Shown piece by piece: positions 1 through 8,522 of a stretch of DNA of 64,000 bases; the stretch's first letter is position 1; every line of letters begins with the position of its first letter. A model generated the notes under the pieces. It was not told where the DNA came from and made no database searches. It saw nothing but the letters and a program-made list of their open reading frames with translations. The translations under genes were made by a program, and so were the position numbers. The stretch comes from Sulfurirhabdus autotrophica (GTDB lineage: Bacteria > Pseudomonadota > Gammaproteobacteria > Burkholderiales > SMCO01), in contig NZ_SMCO01000001.1 in NCBI RefSeq assembly GCF_004346685.1, positions 248,001 through 312,000 of the forward strand, read 5' to 3'.

Positions 1-2
1 AA

Positions 3-596
3 AAACCATATAGGGACAAGAACGGCATCGTCATTGTAGAGACGGAAGATATTGCTGAATTCTTCGAAGAATTCATCGATGTCCGAGAAAAAGAATTGGA
101 GGACAAGAAAAAGGAGCAGAAGGCTTTGACGGATCTTGCAGGCCAGCTTGACGAGCCTGACGGCGCAATGATCGAAAAATTTATTGATGACGACAAATTC
201 AGGTTAGAAATACTAAATGTTCTCTCAAAGTTCTCAATTCACCTTATTTCTGGCTTTGTCTCTTTTTTGAATAAATGCATTGATGAGACATGGGCACGTT
301 CTGAGCCACAAGGTGCATTCGAGGGGTACAACCAAAATCTAATAATTATTTTAGATATTTTGACTTCCTTTCCGATCAACCGCTTTCCACCCGCACTGTT
401 TCAGACGGCGGCTTATGGTCTTCAACGAGTTGGGTATTTCGTCGGCAATGATGGGGGCAAATCCTGGTCAGCGAAGAAAACGTGGGACAACCGCAAGAAT
501 GAGTTATCAATGGAGGTCGTTGCTGAGCTAAAAAGCATTGCCGACCAACATGGCTACAACTATGTCAAGCGGCTAGTGAAGACTATCAATGTATAA
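3..596 (+). CDS. Hypothetical protein, 5' end outside window (probable integron cassette gene)
   Basis: The reading frame is open from base 3 to the TAA at 594-596, so this is the C-terminal part (about 197 residues) of a gene that starts outside the window; the TTG at 96 is only an internal codon. The visible N-terminal part is acidic and lysine-rich, probably helical (around residues 20-50). It is followed by a mixed region with a hydrophobic stretch near ISGFVSFLNKCID and a tryptophan- and lysine-rich tail. I recognise no family. The stop codon lies inside the first box of an attC-like site, an arrangement typical of integron gene cassettes, whose products are often unknown. Coding status is likely; function is unknown. 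Confidence 0.6.
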   Translation, partial: KPYRDKNGIVIVETEDIAEFFEEFIDVREKELEDKKKEQKALTDLAGQLDEPDGAMIEKFIDDDKFRLEILNVLSKFSIHLISGFVSFLNKCIDETWARSEPQGAFEGYNQNLIIILDILTSFPINRFPPALFQTAAYGLQRVGYFVGNDGGKSWSAKKTWDNRKNELSMEVVAELKSIADQHGYNYVKRLVKTINV

Positions 597-660
597 CATT
601 TCGTTCGAGCGGGACTGCCGCGAAGCAGCCCGCGTCAGCCCCTCAACTTTACGTTGAGGC
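591..660 (+). repeat. Integron attC-like recombination site
   Basis: Seen: an R''-like box GTATAAC (591-597) overlaps the stop codon of the upstream gene. An imperfect stem follows (609-618 with 625-633), in which A614 is unpaired, then a six-base loop CGCGAA. The site ends with GTCAGCCCCTCAAC and an R'-like box GTTGAGG (653-659). Known: attC sites are folded single-stranded hairpins with extrahelical bases, and Vibrio cholerae repeats carry a very similar GTCAGCCCCT segment before the R' box. The R'' and R' boxes deviate somewhat from RYYYAAC/GTTRRRY. Inference: a cassette boundary, either in a chromosomal integron lying to the left or in a stray cassette lacking an integrase. Confidence 0.7.
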
Positions 661-755
661 TGTAGAAAAACCCCCTTTCCTGCAAAAACCCCTGCAAATT
701 TCCACGCAATATGCAATAATGACATTGTCCTATTGCATGCAAGGCAGACAAAGTC

Positions 756-1547
756 ATGGCACGGTTCAAACCCATCCACAAAGGCCTGAAACTCCTGCCG
801 GTCGATTTTGACCGGCAACTCATTCCCGGCAGTTTTGAATACGCGCTGTGTCATCTGGTGGATCATGAACTCAATCTCTCCGACTTTCATGCCCGTTATA
901 AGAATAATGACGAAGGCGCCTCTGCCTATGACCCTGCCGTGCTGATCAAGATCATCCTGCTGGCCTATAGCCGTGGCCTCATCCACAGTCGCAAGATCGA
1001 AGCGGCCTGCCGTGAGAATGTGCTGTTTATGGCGGTATCCGGCGACAGCCAACCCCACTTCACTACCCTGGCGGCTTTTGTATCTGGCATGGGTGACACC
1101 ATCGCCAAACTGTTTGGGCAAGTCCTGCTGATCTGCGACCGCCAGGGGTTGATCGGGCGGGAGATGTTTGCCATTGATGGCGTTAAACTGCCGGCCAATG
1201 CCAGCAAAGCGAAGTCAGGGACCCGTGCTGACTATCAACGTCAGGTGGACCGGATGGAGCGTGCAGCTAAGCAGATCGTGGCAAAACACCAATGCACCGA
1301 TGCGGCCCCAACCGATGAGGCGATCATGCTGCGCGATGCCCGCAAGCTGGAACGCCTGCACAAAGAAGCGCAGCAACTGCGCGACTGGCTTGTAAAGAAC
1401 CCCCATGATCGCAAGGGCAGTAAGAACAAAGTGCGGCTGTCGAATCTCACTGACAATGAATCTGCCAAGATAGCCACGAACAAAGGCGTCGTCCAAGGTT
1501 ATACCGGGGTGGCGACTGTGGATGAGCAGTCTCAATTAACAGCATAA
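756..1547 (+). pseudogene. IS1182-family transposase, truncated after the N-terminal half
   Basis: The 263 residues match the N-terminal half of IS1182-type transposases: MARFKPIHKGLKLLPVDF start, the DPAVLIKIILLAYSRG segment, the AIDGVKLPANASK segment and the KGVVQGYTGVATVDE segment. Full-length family members are about 450-500 residues, and the part after GVATVDEQSQ, with the rest of the DDE core, is missing. The frame closes in unrelated sequence (LTA, then TAA). A left-end region with TGTAGAAAAACCCCC lies just after the attC-like site; no right end was found before the mscS gene. It is therefore an immobile remnant, deleted at its 3' end. Confidence 0.85.
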
Positions 1548-1643
1548 ATAGGACTGAACCGGGGTATAAAGTGACTTTAAATAGCGTGGTAAGTTGTTCA
1601 GTAAATTGCATAAAGGTTCCGGTTAATATCGCTATCTAAGTGC

Positions 1644-2504
1644 TTATGATACTTGAGCTGGTGCATGAAGAAACTCTACTGGAGCCAACTGAATAGTTTG
1701 GTACGGCATATCAATGCCTGATTTGCGAAATGCTTCAAAAAGACGCTCTCTTAATTCAAACCGGCGTGAAATATGTTGCGTTTCATCATCAATCCACACT
1801 CTGAACTGGGTGGTAACATTGTAATCGCCAATCGCAGTCACCACCATTACCGGCTCGGGTGTATTCATAAAGCGTGGATCATCTTTGATCACATCCAGAA
1901 AAACTTTACGAACATGGTCGAATTGTTCTCGTGGACCAATTGTCAGTTCAACATCAATTCGCAAATGGGGAAAATTTGTGTACGAGGCTACGGCAGAATT
2001 TGCCATCACCGAATTGGGAATCGCCAGCATTTTTCCGTCAGGCGTAACAATCCGTGTCGAGCGCATAGTGATATTGGTTACCTTGCCGTATTTGCCGTCG
2101 ATTTCGATTAAATCACCCAATACAAACGGCCGATCCCAAAAAATGAAGATGCCGGATATCAGATTGGATAACGTATCTTTAGCTGCAAAGCCCAACGTTA
2201 AACCCAACACACCCAGACTGGTTAGAATGGAGGTCACATTAAATCCGATTTCATTTAATGCAGTAATCGCACCTACCGTCAGAATGCCAATTTTAAGCAC
2301 AGATTGAATAAAACCAGCCAGGGTTTCATCCAGTTTGGCGCGGGTTCGGAAGAGCCGAAAAGCATTGGAAAGGCCTTTCCAGACAATATAAAACACCAAG
2401 AATGTCACTACAGCAGTAATCAACTCCGGTAAAACACGCGACAAATAGGAACCGATAGCCTCAGGACTAAACCTGTCTGCCAAGTGCTGGAAAATCTGTT
2501 CCAT
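1644..2504 (-). CDS. MscS-family small-conductance mechanosensitive channel
   Basis: A 286-residue inner-membrane channel of the MscS family, which opens under membrane tension and releases solutes on hypo-osmotic shock. Three hydrophobic segments (about residues 20-45, 62-80 and 85-108) precede the conserved pore-lining helix with SLGVLGLTLGFAAKDTLSN. The beta-domain follows with GDLIEIDGKYGKVTNITMRSTRI and PNSVMAN. The length fits E. coli MscS (286). I chose ATG 2504 because AGGAAAG lies eight bases upstream; an in-frame GTG at 2519 would overlap that ribosome-binding site. It stands alone, facing the transposon remnant. Which ions or solutes it passes cannot be read from the sequence. Confidence 0.9.
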   Translation of the reverse strand: MEQIFQHLADRFSPEAIGSYLSRVLPELITAVVTFLVFYIVWKGLSNAFRLFRTRAKLDETLAGFIQSVLKIGILTVGAITALNEIGFNVTSILTSLGVLGLTLGFAAKDTLSNLISGIFIFWDRPFVLGDLIEIDGKYGKVTNITMRSTRIVTPDGKMLAIPNSVMANSAVASYTNFPHLRIDVELTIGPREQFDHVRKVFLDVIKDDPRFMNTPEPVMVVTAIGDYNVTTQFRVWIDDETQHISRRFELRERLFEAFRKSGIDMPYQTIQLAPVEFLHAPAQVS

Positions 2505-2802
2505 GTATGCTTTCCTCACCGTTTAATAATTGTAAAGTCGTTTTATTTATTCAGGAACTAAAGCCCGCCCATTGTACCCCGAGCACAAAAGTAGCTGAAA
2601 CTGAGTTTTCTATTCAAACACGGTATTTTTTTCTTTGCCAACCCAGCGCAGTATTACTCAACACTGAGTTCTGCATCTGAGCCATGGCCGACTTATTGCC
2701 AATAATATGCTGTGTTACTATCACACAGGAAGTAGATACATATGCACGCACCCATTTTCTGATTTTTCATGAAACTGCTTTATTCTCAATAAAGGAACAA
2801 TT

Positions 2803-3201
2803 ATGGCCATTCCATGGCTTATTGTACTCAAAAGCGTTCCTTGGACTGATGTCATCAGCAATGCTCCCAAGATTGCAGATGGCGCAAAGAAACTCTGGGG
2901 TGCTATCGGTAAAAAACCTCCAATTTCTGAGATGGACACCTCAAACGAGAGCCCTGTTCTTACACCCGAAGCGCATGAACTTATATTGCTCAAAAAACAG
3001 CTAAAGGTTATAGAATCGGCAACAGCTGATCTGCATGATCAAATGCTTGCCTCAACCGAACTGATTAAAGCGCTTGCAGAACAAAATGCCCAGCTAATAA
3101 AACGCATAGAGGAAAACCGGATTCGGATTCTATGGCTGGCAAGCATTGTTGTTGCCTTCGGCATTATGACAGTTATCAATTTGGTACTTACGCTACGCTA
3201 A
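2803..3201 (+). CDS. Small coiled-coil membrane protein of unknown function
   Basis: 132 residues with no recognised family. The start is supported by AAAGGAAC just upstream of ATG 2803. The middle (about residues 55-105) is a predicted coiled coil rich in L, E, K and Q, and the C-terminus (about 108-130) is a single transmembrane helix ending in a short basic tail. The topology suggests a tail-anchored cytoplasmic coiled coil. It precedes the decayed ZntB gene on the same strand, but the 70-base gap does not prove an operon. Confidence 0.6.
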   Translation: MAIPWLIVLKSVPWTDVISNAPKIADGAKKLWGAIGKKPPISEMDTSNESPVLTPEAHELILLKKQLKVIESATADLHDQMLASTELIKALAEQNAQLIKRIEENRIRILWLASIVVAFGIMTVINLVLTLR

Positions 3202-3277
3202 TGATGTGGATTATTTCTTCAGCTCAGCGAAATGTTTATAGCGCTCGCTACGCATAATTAAAATGATGGGAATTGCG

Positions 3278-3659
3278 ATGGATATTAAGAATGGACTGGT
3301 TTTATTCTTATATTTTAAAAGATGGTGCTGGCCAACCTATCGGCTGGGAACAAATTAATAACTGGACTTCTGCGCAAGGTATTTTGTGGCTTCACCTGGA
3401 TTATGCAAGAGACAGGACTGCGATTACTCAGGAAGAACTCAACAGTCATCTTTCTGAACAAATGAATAAGACAATGTATATACTCTCAATTGTTGCTGCA
3501 ATATTTCTTCCGTTAGGCCTCAGTACTGGTCTGTTAGGAATTAATGTTGGTGCGATTCCCGGCACGGATAATAAATTTGCCTTCGTGTTTGGCAGTATGT
3601 TTCTTGTGGCATTTGCCTTTGTTCAGATATTTATTTTTAAACGCAAAAAATGGCTTTAA
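3278..3659 (+). pseudogene. Decayed ZntB/CorA-type divalent metal transporter
   Basis: The two ends of a ZntB/CorA transporter are fused with the middle missing. The N-terminal part reads MDIKNGLV and then, after a one-base shift in the TTTT run at 3300-3303, YSYILKDGAGQPIGWEQINN. After about 45 residues it jumps to the C-terminal end: EELNSHLSEQMNKTMYILS, the first pore helix, a GLLGINVGAIPG version of the signature loop, the second helix and a basic tail. Intact family members have about 320-330 residues; roughly 200 residues of the cytoplasmic funnel are absent. It cannot form a normal pentameric channel. Confidence 0.8.
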
Positions 3660-3733
3660 GTTAAATTGTAAAAGTTTTGTACTGTGAAATGCTCAGGTGA
3701 AAAATTATAATAAATTTTTTTAAAGGTTAGGTA

Positions 3734-4162
3734 ATGAAAACAGCCTCTCAAAACAACGTCTCGCCTCGACACTTTTTGATTTTATTTGCTCTGACCATTG
3801 CACTCCTGATAGTAATGAGCCACTCGCCTCAAAGGCATTTTAATATTATCAATGTGAACGTTAATGAAGCCAAAGCCCTTATTGACAGTGGTGCCCTGGT
3901 CATTGATGTGAGAGAAAAGAAACAATTTGATTACCGCCATATTCCCGGTGCCATTTTGATACCTGTAGCAGTTCTGCGCAGCGGTATACCAGCATCTATC
4001 GCCTACGCTAAAGATAAACCCATTGTTGTTTACTGTGGCGATGGTGTGACACATGGACCGGAAGGTACAGAACTGCTGAATAAGGCAGGCTTTAATAAAG
4101 CAGTTAATATCCAGCCTGGTATTGAAGGTTGGGCAGGTGCCGGTCTGCCGGTTAAGAAGTAG
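3734..4162 (+). CDS. Membrane-anchored rhodanese-domain protein
   Basis: 142 residues: an N-terminal membrane anchor (about residues 13-29), then one rhodanese domain facing the periplasm. The domain shows VIDVREKKQFDYRHIPGA (about 56-73) and an active-site loop starting at Cys101 (CGDGVTHG), followed by NIQPGIEGWAGAGLPV. Rhodaneses carry a persulfide on this cysteine and transfer sulfane sulfur; the real acceptor here is unknown. The start ATG 3734 follows AAAGGTTAGGTA. It appears to be a single gene. A 9-bp hairpin downstream (4191-4219) may end transcription. Confidence 0.85.
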   Translation: MKTASQNNVSPRHFLILFALTIALLIVMSHSPQRHFNIINVNVNEAKALIDSGALVIDVREKKQFDYRHIPGAILIPVAVLRSGIPASIAYAKDKPIVVYCGDGVTHGPEGTELLNKAGFNKAVNIQPGIEGWAGAGLPVKK

Positions 4163-4190
4163 TCAACCCTATACTTATCGTAGATTATCA

Positions 4191-4219
4191 AATCCACCGA
4201 TCGCGCTTGGCATTCGGTG
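4191..4219. terminator. Hairpin after the rhodanese gene
   Basis: ATCCACCGA pairs with TCGGTGGAT across a loop of about 11 bases. There is no clear T run, so termination is possible but not certain. Confidence 0.4.
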
Positions 4220-4545
4220 GATCAATGCAATTACAAACTCTTCTTTATCTTCAAAATATTCATTAACTTCAATCCACTACACATCTCTGAAAGCATAATT
4301 ATCAATTTATCCTATACTGAAGATCGTCACAAGATATCGGCTGCTACTTCAGATAATGACGTATTTCTCAAGCTGCTTATGTCTCAGGCGAAGTTCACGC
4401 AATACTTCACTTGAGACGCTGACTGTTAGGCACTGATGCTCTGAGTAAATTGCCTAACCGTCTCTGTGATAGTTGTTCTTTGTAAGGCATTGATTGCTTT
4501 TAACTTAATCAATATAAATTCATATATTTAATGGGAGTAGACTTT
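4220..4545. promoter_or_regulatory. Globin upstream region with a TTGATT/AATCAA dyad
   Basis: No convincing gene lies between 4220 and 4545. A dyad TTGATT (4490-4495) and AATCAA (4507-4512) separated by 11 bases lies 33 bases before the globin start, followed by a -10-like TATATT near 4523. The half-sites resemble FNR half-sites but the spacing is far too wide for FNR (N4). An earlier inverted pair GTTAGGCA/TGCCTAAC (about 4425-4460) could also fold. Regulation by these elements is inference. Confidence 0.35.
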
Positions 4546-4908
4546 ATGGCTGTAACACTTTATGAACGGCTGGGTGGTTCTGATGGTATTGCAAAACTTG
4601 TTGATGATGCTGTTGATGCACACCTTAATAATCCCCTTGTACAGACCCGCTTTGCAAATACAAAAGACATTGAACATGCAAAAATGATGTCTCGGGAGTT
4701 TTTTTGTGCAGGTGCCGGCGGCCCAGAGTCCTATACAGGGAGAGACATGCTCACTACACACAAGGGCATGAATATCTCTGAACAGGAGTTCATAGCAGTA
4801 GTTGACGATATTCTCGGTGCCATGGATAAGAATAAAGTGGGCGATGTTGAGAAAAAAGATGTGCTTGCGATTCTCTATTCTCTTAAGGGTATGATAATTC
4901 GCGTGTAA
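4546..4908 (+). CDS. Truncated hemoglobin, group I-like
   Basis: 120 residues with the truncated-globin (2/2 fold) pattern: LYERLGGSDGI at the start, FFCAGAGGPESYTGRDM in the middle and THKGMNISEQEF carrying the proximal heme histidine (His72). Such globins bind O2 or NO and often serve in NO detoxification or oxygen sensing. The usual B10 tyrosine (in DDFY) is not evident here, where the segment reads DDAVDAH, so ligand chemistry may differ. ATG 4546 is preferred over ATG 4531 because GGGAG sits about nine bases upstream of it. It is monocistronic by spacing. Confidence 0.88.
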   Translation: MAVTLYERLGGSDGIAKLVDDAVDAHLNNPLVQTRFANTKDIEHAKMMSREFFCAGAGGPESYTGRDMLTTHKGMNISEQEFIAVVDDILGAMDKNKVGDVEKKDVLAILYSLKGMIIRV

Positions 4909-5041
4909 TAAAATATGACATGTAATTTTTATAAACACCTTAACACTTGATGACACTAGAGCCACTTTCCGTGAACCGACAGGCTTTTACCAATCGGCCA
5001 GGTTGAAATTTGATGCTTGACTAACTATCGCTAGTGCGACT

Positions 5042-5578
5042 ATGAGCAGAAAATCACTTCCTTTATCCAAGGTATATGGCTTACTCGAACCCGGGCCGGT
5101 GGTTTTAGTCACTACTTTTCATCGTGGACGTTCAAATATCATGACCATGTCGTGGCACACCATGATGGAGTTTGAGCCACCGCTGGTAGGTTGTGTTATC
5201 AGCAACCGTAACTATTCATTCGGTTTGTTGAAAGCATCCAGGGAATGTGTCATTAACATTCCAACTGTAGAAATAGCTGAGAAAGTTGTAGGATGTGGCA
5301 ATACGTCCGGTGAAAATATAGATAAATTTAAGTTATTTAACCTCACACCAAAATCTGCTGCACATGTCGGTGCACCAATCATAATCGAATGTTATGCAAA
5401 TCTGGAATGCCGGGTAATAGATACTAAGATGGTTACAAAGTATTGCTTCTTTGTAGTTGAAGTCATCAAGGCCTGGATTGACCCCGCTGTAAAAAACCCG
5501 CATACGATTCATCACCTTGGAGACGGTAATTTCATGGTTGCCGGTGAAAAAATCAAGCTAAAGTCGAAAATGAAGTAG
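5042..5578 (+). CDS. Flavin reductase-like domain protein (FMN-binding)
   Basis: 178 residues of the flavin reductase/DIM6-NTAB split-barrel family, which binds FMN or FAD. Visible family features are PGPVVLVTT near residue 17, a TMSWHTMMEFEPPLVGCVIS segment (about 35-54) and NYSFGLLKASRECVINIP (about 57-74). Related proteins either reduce flavin with NAD(P)H or serve as flavoprotein oxidoreductases; substrate is not evident. No good ribosome-binding site precedes ATG 5042, so the start is tentative. It follows the globin by 133 bases on the same strand, so a shared role in NO or oxygen chemistry is possible but unproven. Confidence 0.75.
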   Translation: MSRKSLPLSKVYGLLEPGPVVLVTTFHRGRSNIMTMSWHTMMEFEPPLVGCVISNRNYSFGLLKASRECVINIPTVEIAEKVVGCGNTSGENIDKFKLFNLTPKSAAHVGAPIIIECYANLECRVIDTKMVTKYCFFVVEVIKAWIDPAVKNPHTIHHLGDGNFMVAGEKIKLKSKMK

Positions 5579-5913
5579 CGCCACGGCTAACTCTGATTGA
5601 TTAAAAAACCTGTTACGGCTTAATTTACCCCGCCTATTTACATCACAATCATCTCGTAACATATTGTAAGTTAAGTATTTAGTTTCCGATATGGGATATC
5701 TGATTCTTGACACATATATTTAAACTGCATACAATAATAACATTGTCATTTTTGGCATTTGGTGTGTTTGATATAGCGGTTGATGTTATGGGTTTTCTTA
5801 ATCTGTTTTGCTAAACAAAATAGTCGAATGGCCCGTGTTGCTCAAACGATGTTATTCAACAAATCGTATTATTAAAATCAATGATGCAGAAATATATATC
5901 ATAAGGAAAGTAA
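5579..5913. other. Intergenic region without a recognised gene
   Basis: 335 AT-rich bases. No reading frame of note and no strong hairpin were seen. AAGGAAAG at 5903-5910 provides the ribosome-binding site for the next gene. Confidence 0.5.
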
Positions 5914-6321
5914 ATGAACATCTCTAAAAAGGTCATGTTTGCTGCAATCGCCATAGCTGTGATGCTATCAGGCTGTGCAACACCACCTCCAAAAGAAGCA
6001 ATCAAAAAAACGTATGCTGTTCAGGGGCAAAAACTGGAACTTGGTGGCACATATCAACCCAAGTCAAAAGAATTGATTATTACAATCAATAACGAACCCA
6101 TTATGAAAGGGACCTTCCCACCCTTCACACCAACCATGAAATTAAATGGCAAATACAAGAATTTTCAAATTTCGGGTGATTGCTATTTTGGCTCTGTTTT
6201 GGGTTCCCAGAAAGGCTTGGTGGGTATCATTGCTGGCGCAGTTCAAAGTGGAAACAGCAAGACTTCTGATAAATGCGATATGTTGGTTGATTCAAAAGCT
6301 GCGGATTCTCTGTATTTCTAA
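5914..6321 (+). CDS. Putative lipoprotein of unknown function
   Basis: 135 residues. The N-terminus has a lipoprotein signal with lipobox LSGC (Cys at residue 21), so the mature protein should be lipid-anchored in the envelope. The rest is a small, probably beta-rich domain with YQPKSKELIITINNEPIM and a hydrophobic segment VGIIAGAVQS near residue 105. Two later cysteines (in GDCYFG and DKCDM) could form a disulfide. No family is recognised. A strong hairpin follows at 6332-6364. Confidence 0.7.
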   Translation: MNISKKVMFAAIAIAVMLSGCATPPPKEAIKKTYAVQGQKLELGGTYQPKSKELIITINNEPIMKGTFPPFTPTMKLNGKYKNFQISGDCYFGSVLGSQKGLVGIIAGAVQSGNSKTSDKCDMLVDSKAADSLYF

Positions 6322-6331
6322 CCCGTCTCTT

Positions 6332-6364
6332 GCCCTGCACTGGCGCAAAAATCCAGTGCAGGGC
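6332..6364 (+). terminator. Strong hairpin, probable terminator
   Basis: GCCCTGCACTGG (6332-6343) pairs perfectly with CCAGTGCAGGGC (6353-6364) across a nine-base A-rich loop. The T run downstream is poor, so it may act as a weak terminator or an mRNA end protector. Confidence 0.6.
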
Positions 6365-6681
6365 ACCCTATTTGGCTTTACCTTAGCCATGATCACTTTA
6401 ACACAGTCATCATGGGGCAATTTGGAAGCAAATAGCCTTATACTCCTCCGGTTTTTTTCTGTTGCACCCTTCCAACTTTATTGAAACATAGGTATTGGAT
6501 TGCCACAGCAATTTTTCGCATACGTATTAAGCGGTTCCAACCTCAGCTCCTATATAATTAATAGCCAGCGGTTGATCAAACTATAACCATATATTGATGA
6601 AGATAGCCGCTTGTGACAAGATACATAGATGTTTTCAAACTGAATTCAGTTAATTATAAGCATTACTCGGAATCCTGAAGA
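6365..6681. other. Intergenic region before the SulP gene
   Basis: 317 bases with no supported gene. It should hold the SulP promoter, but no clear -35/-10 pair stood out. TCCTGAAG lies just before ATG 6682. Confidence 0.4.
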
Positions 6682-8388
6682 ATGTTCTCGGCAATTAAAA
6701 AATCAGTTCAACATGAACTATCTCTGGTCAAAATACAGTCAAATATTCTGGCTGGTTTAACTGTCGGTGTCATCGCGCTGCCCCTTTCCATGGCTCTGGC
6801 CATTGCGAGTGGCGTTCCTCCTCAACATGGGCTTTACACGGCAATTGTCGCAGGCATTGTCATTGCATTGACAGGCGGCTCCCAAGTGAATATTTCGGGT
6901 CCGACTGCTGCTTTTGTTGTGGTCCTGTTACCGATTGTTCAGCTTTACGGTTTTGGGGGGTTGCTGGTCAGTGGATTTCTGGCGGGGGTTATTCTAGTGC
7001 TGATGGGTGTTGCCCGCCTAGGCCAGTTAATTGAAATCGTTCCTTATCCAGTAACTGTTGGATTTACAGCAGGAATTGCTGTTGTCATTGCGACGTTTCA
7101 GATAAAAGATTTTTTTGGTTTAGATATTTTATCTTTGGATGGTCATTACGTGGATAAGCTTATTTTGCTTATCAAATCGTTGCCGACAATGCATTGGCAG
7201 GAAACGCTGATTGGTATGATTACTTTAGGTATTCTGATAGTTTGGCCAAAGATGCGCTCAAGAATACCAGGACATTTGGTCGGCTTGATTGCCGGGTCGG
7301 TCATTGCCTGGATTTTCAGTCTGATCATCAGCGATTTTTCGGTTGCCACAATCGGCAGTCGCTTTCATTACGAGATTAATGGCGTTACAGGCAGCGGGAT
7401 ACCCTCTGTCCTTCCATCATTTGAATGGCCTTGGAATTTGTCTGGTGCGGATGGCAAACCGATTGGTTTCAGTTTTGGCTTATTAAACACACTCGTCGCG
7501 TCAGCCTTTACCATTGCGGTACTTGGCGCCCTTGAATCATTGCTCTGTGCGGTAGTGGCGGATGGCATGTCCGGAAAAAAACATGATCCCAATGATGAAC
7601 TGATCGGACAAGGCATTGGTAATATGATTGCACCATTATTTGGCGGAATACCGGCAACTGCTGCAATTGCCAGGACAGCCGCCAGCATCCGGGCCGGGGG
7701 TTCTTCACCAATTTCTGCTGTAGTACACAGCCTGTTTATTATACTGGCTATCATTTTGCTTGCCCCTCTGCTTGCTTACATACCCATGGCCTCCATGGCG
7801 GCACTGCTGCTTATGGTTGCGTGGAATATGAGCGAAACAAAGCATTTTATCCGGACTCTCAAAATTGCCCCGAAAGATGACATTGTTACTTTGCTTACCT
7901 GTTTTCTGCTAACGGTTCTCTTTGACATGACCATTGCTGTGGCAGTCGGGATGGGGCTGGCAGCGATGCTATTTATACGCAGAAGTATTGATCTGGCTGA
8001 ATACAACGTTATTCATTCAGAACATGAGAAAGATGTTGATTTGCCAAAAGAAATAGTCATTTATGACATAAACGGACCGTTATTTTTCGGATCTGCCCAG
8101 AAGGCAATGAAAAATATTATCAAGATTTCGCCGGAAGTCAGGGTAGTTATTCTGGATATGTCTGAAGTAACCATGATTGATATGAGTGCAATTGTCGCGA
8201 TGGAGTCAATACTAGCCAATTTATCAGCCAGTAATGTAGGGCTGGTGATTAACAATTTACAGCCTCGTATGATTCTGAAGCTGAGACGTGCCGGCGTTAG
8301 AACCCAGACCGGAAAACTGCACTTTTCAAGATCAATGGTAGACGCGCTGGAAAAGGCAAAAGAAATACGCAAAGAATTATTGTTATGA
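6682..8388 (+). CDS. SulP-family anion transporter with STAS domain
   Basis: 568 residues: a multi-helix SulP membrane domain (about residues 25-425) and a cytoplasmic STAS domain (about 450-560). Family marks include ALPLSMALAIASGVPPQHGLY, GGSQVNISGPTAAF, GIGNMIAPLFGGIPATAAIARTA and, in the STAS part, VILDMSEVTMIDMSAIVAME. SulP proteins carry sulfate, bicarbonate or C4-dicarboxylates; which one cannot be decided from sequence. No carbonic anhydrase gene lies beside it. In a possible autotroph, bicarbonate uptake is one option. The length is normal and the gene looks intact. Confidence 0.92.
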   Translation: MFSAIKKSVQHELSLVKIQSNILAGLTVGVIALPLSMALAIASGVPPQHGLYTAIVAGIVIALTGGSQVNISGPTAAFVVVLLPIVQLYGFGGLLVSGFLAGVILVLMGVARLGQLIEIVPYPVTVGFTAGIAVVIATFQIKDFFGLDILSLDGHYVDKLILLIKSLPTMHWQETLIGMITLGILIVWPKMRSRIPGHLVGLIAGSVIAWIFSLIISDFSVATIGSRFHYEINGVTGSGIPSVLPSFEWPWNLSGADGKPIGFSFGLLNTLVASAFTIAVLGALESLLCAVVADGMSGKKHDPNDELIGQGIGNMIAPLFGGIPATAAIARTAASIRAGGSSPISAVVHSLFIILAIILLAPLLAYIPMASMAALLLMVAWNMSETKHFIRTLKIAPKDDIVTLLTCFLLTVLFDMTIAVAVGMGLAAMLFIRRSIDLAEYNVIHSEHEKDVDLPKEIVIYDINGPLFFGSAQKAMKNIIKISPEVRVVILDMSEVTMIDMSAIVAMESILANLSASNVGLVINNLQPRMILKLRRAGVRTQTGKLHFSRSMVDALEKAKEIRKELLL

Positions 8389-8522
8389 CAATAAGGTGGA
8401 GATCGCTGTCGCATTCATTTGCCTTTATGCGTGTTTGCACCTTGTTCAGTGCAATAAAACAGCACACACAGTGGTATATTTAATCTGGATAAAGCAGAAA
8501 GCCATGTTATTTCAAATCTCCC

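Noticed and set aside
573-1121. 182-codon frame on the minus strand under the transposase
   Set aside because: Antisense shadow of a clear transposase frame; no ribosome site and no protein-like sequence.
4217-4414. 65-codon frame between the rhodanese and globin genes
   Set aside because: No ribosome-binding site and composition typical of AT-rich spacer.
4425-4460. GTTAGGC...GCCTAAC as an attC site
   Set aside because: The boxes are in the wrong order (GTTRRRY first); it is just a hairpin.
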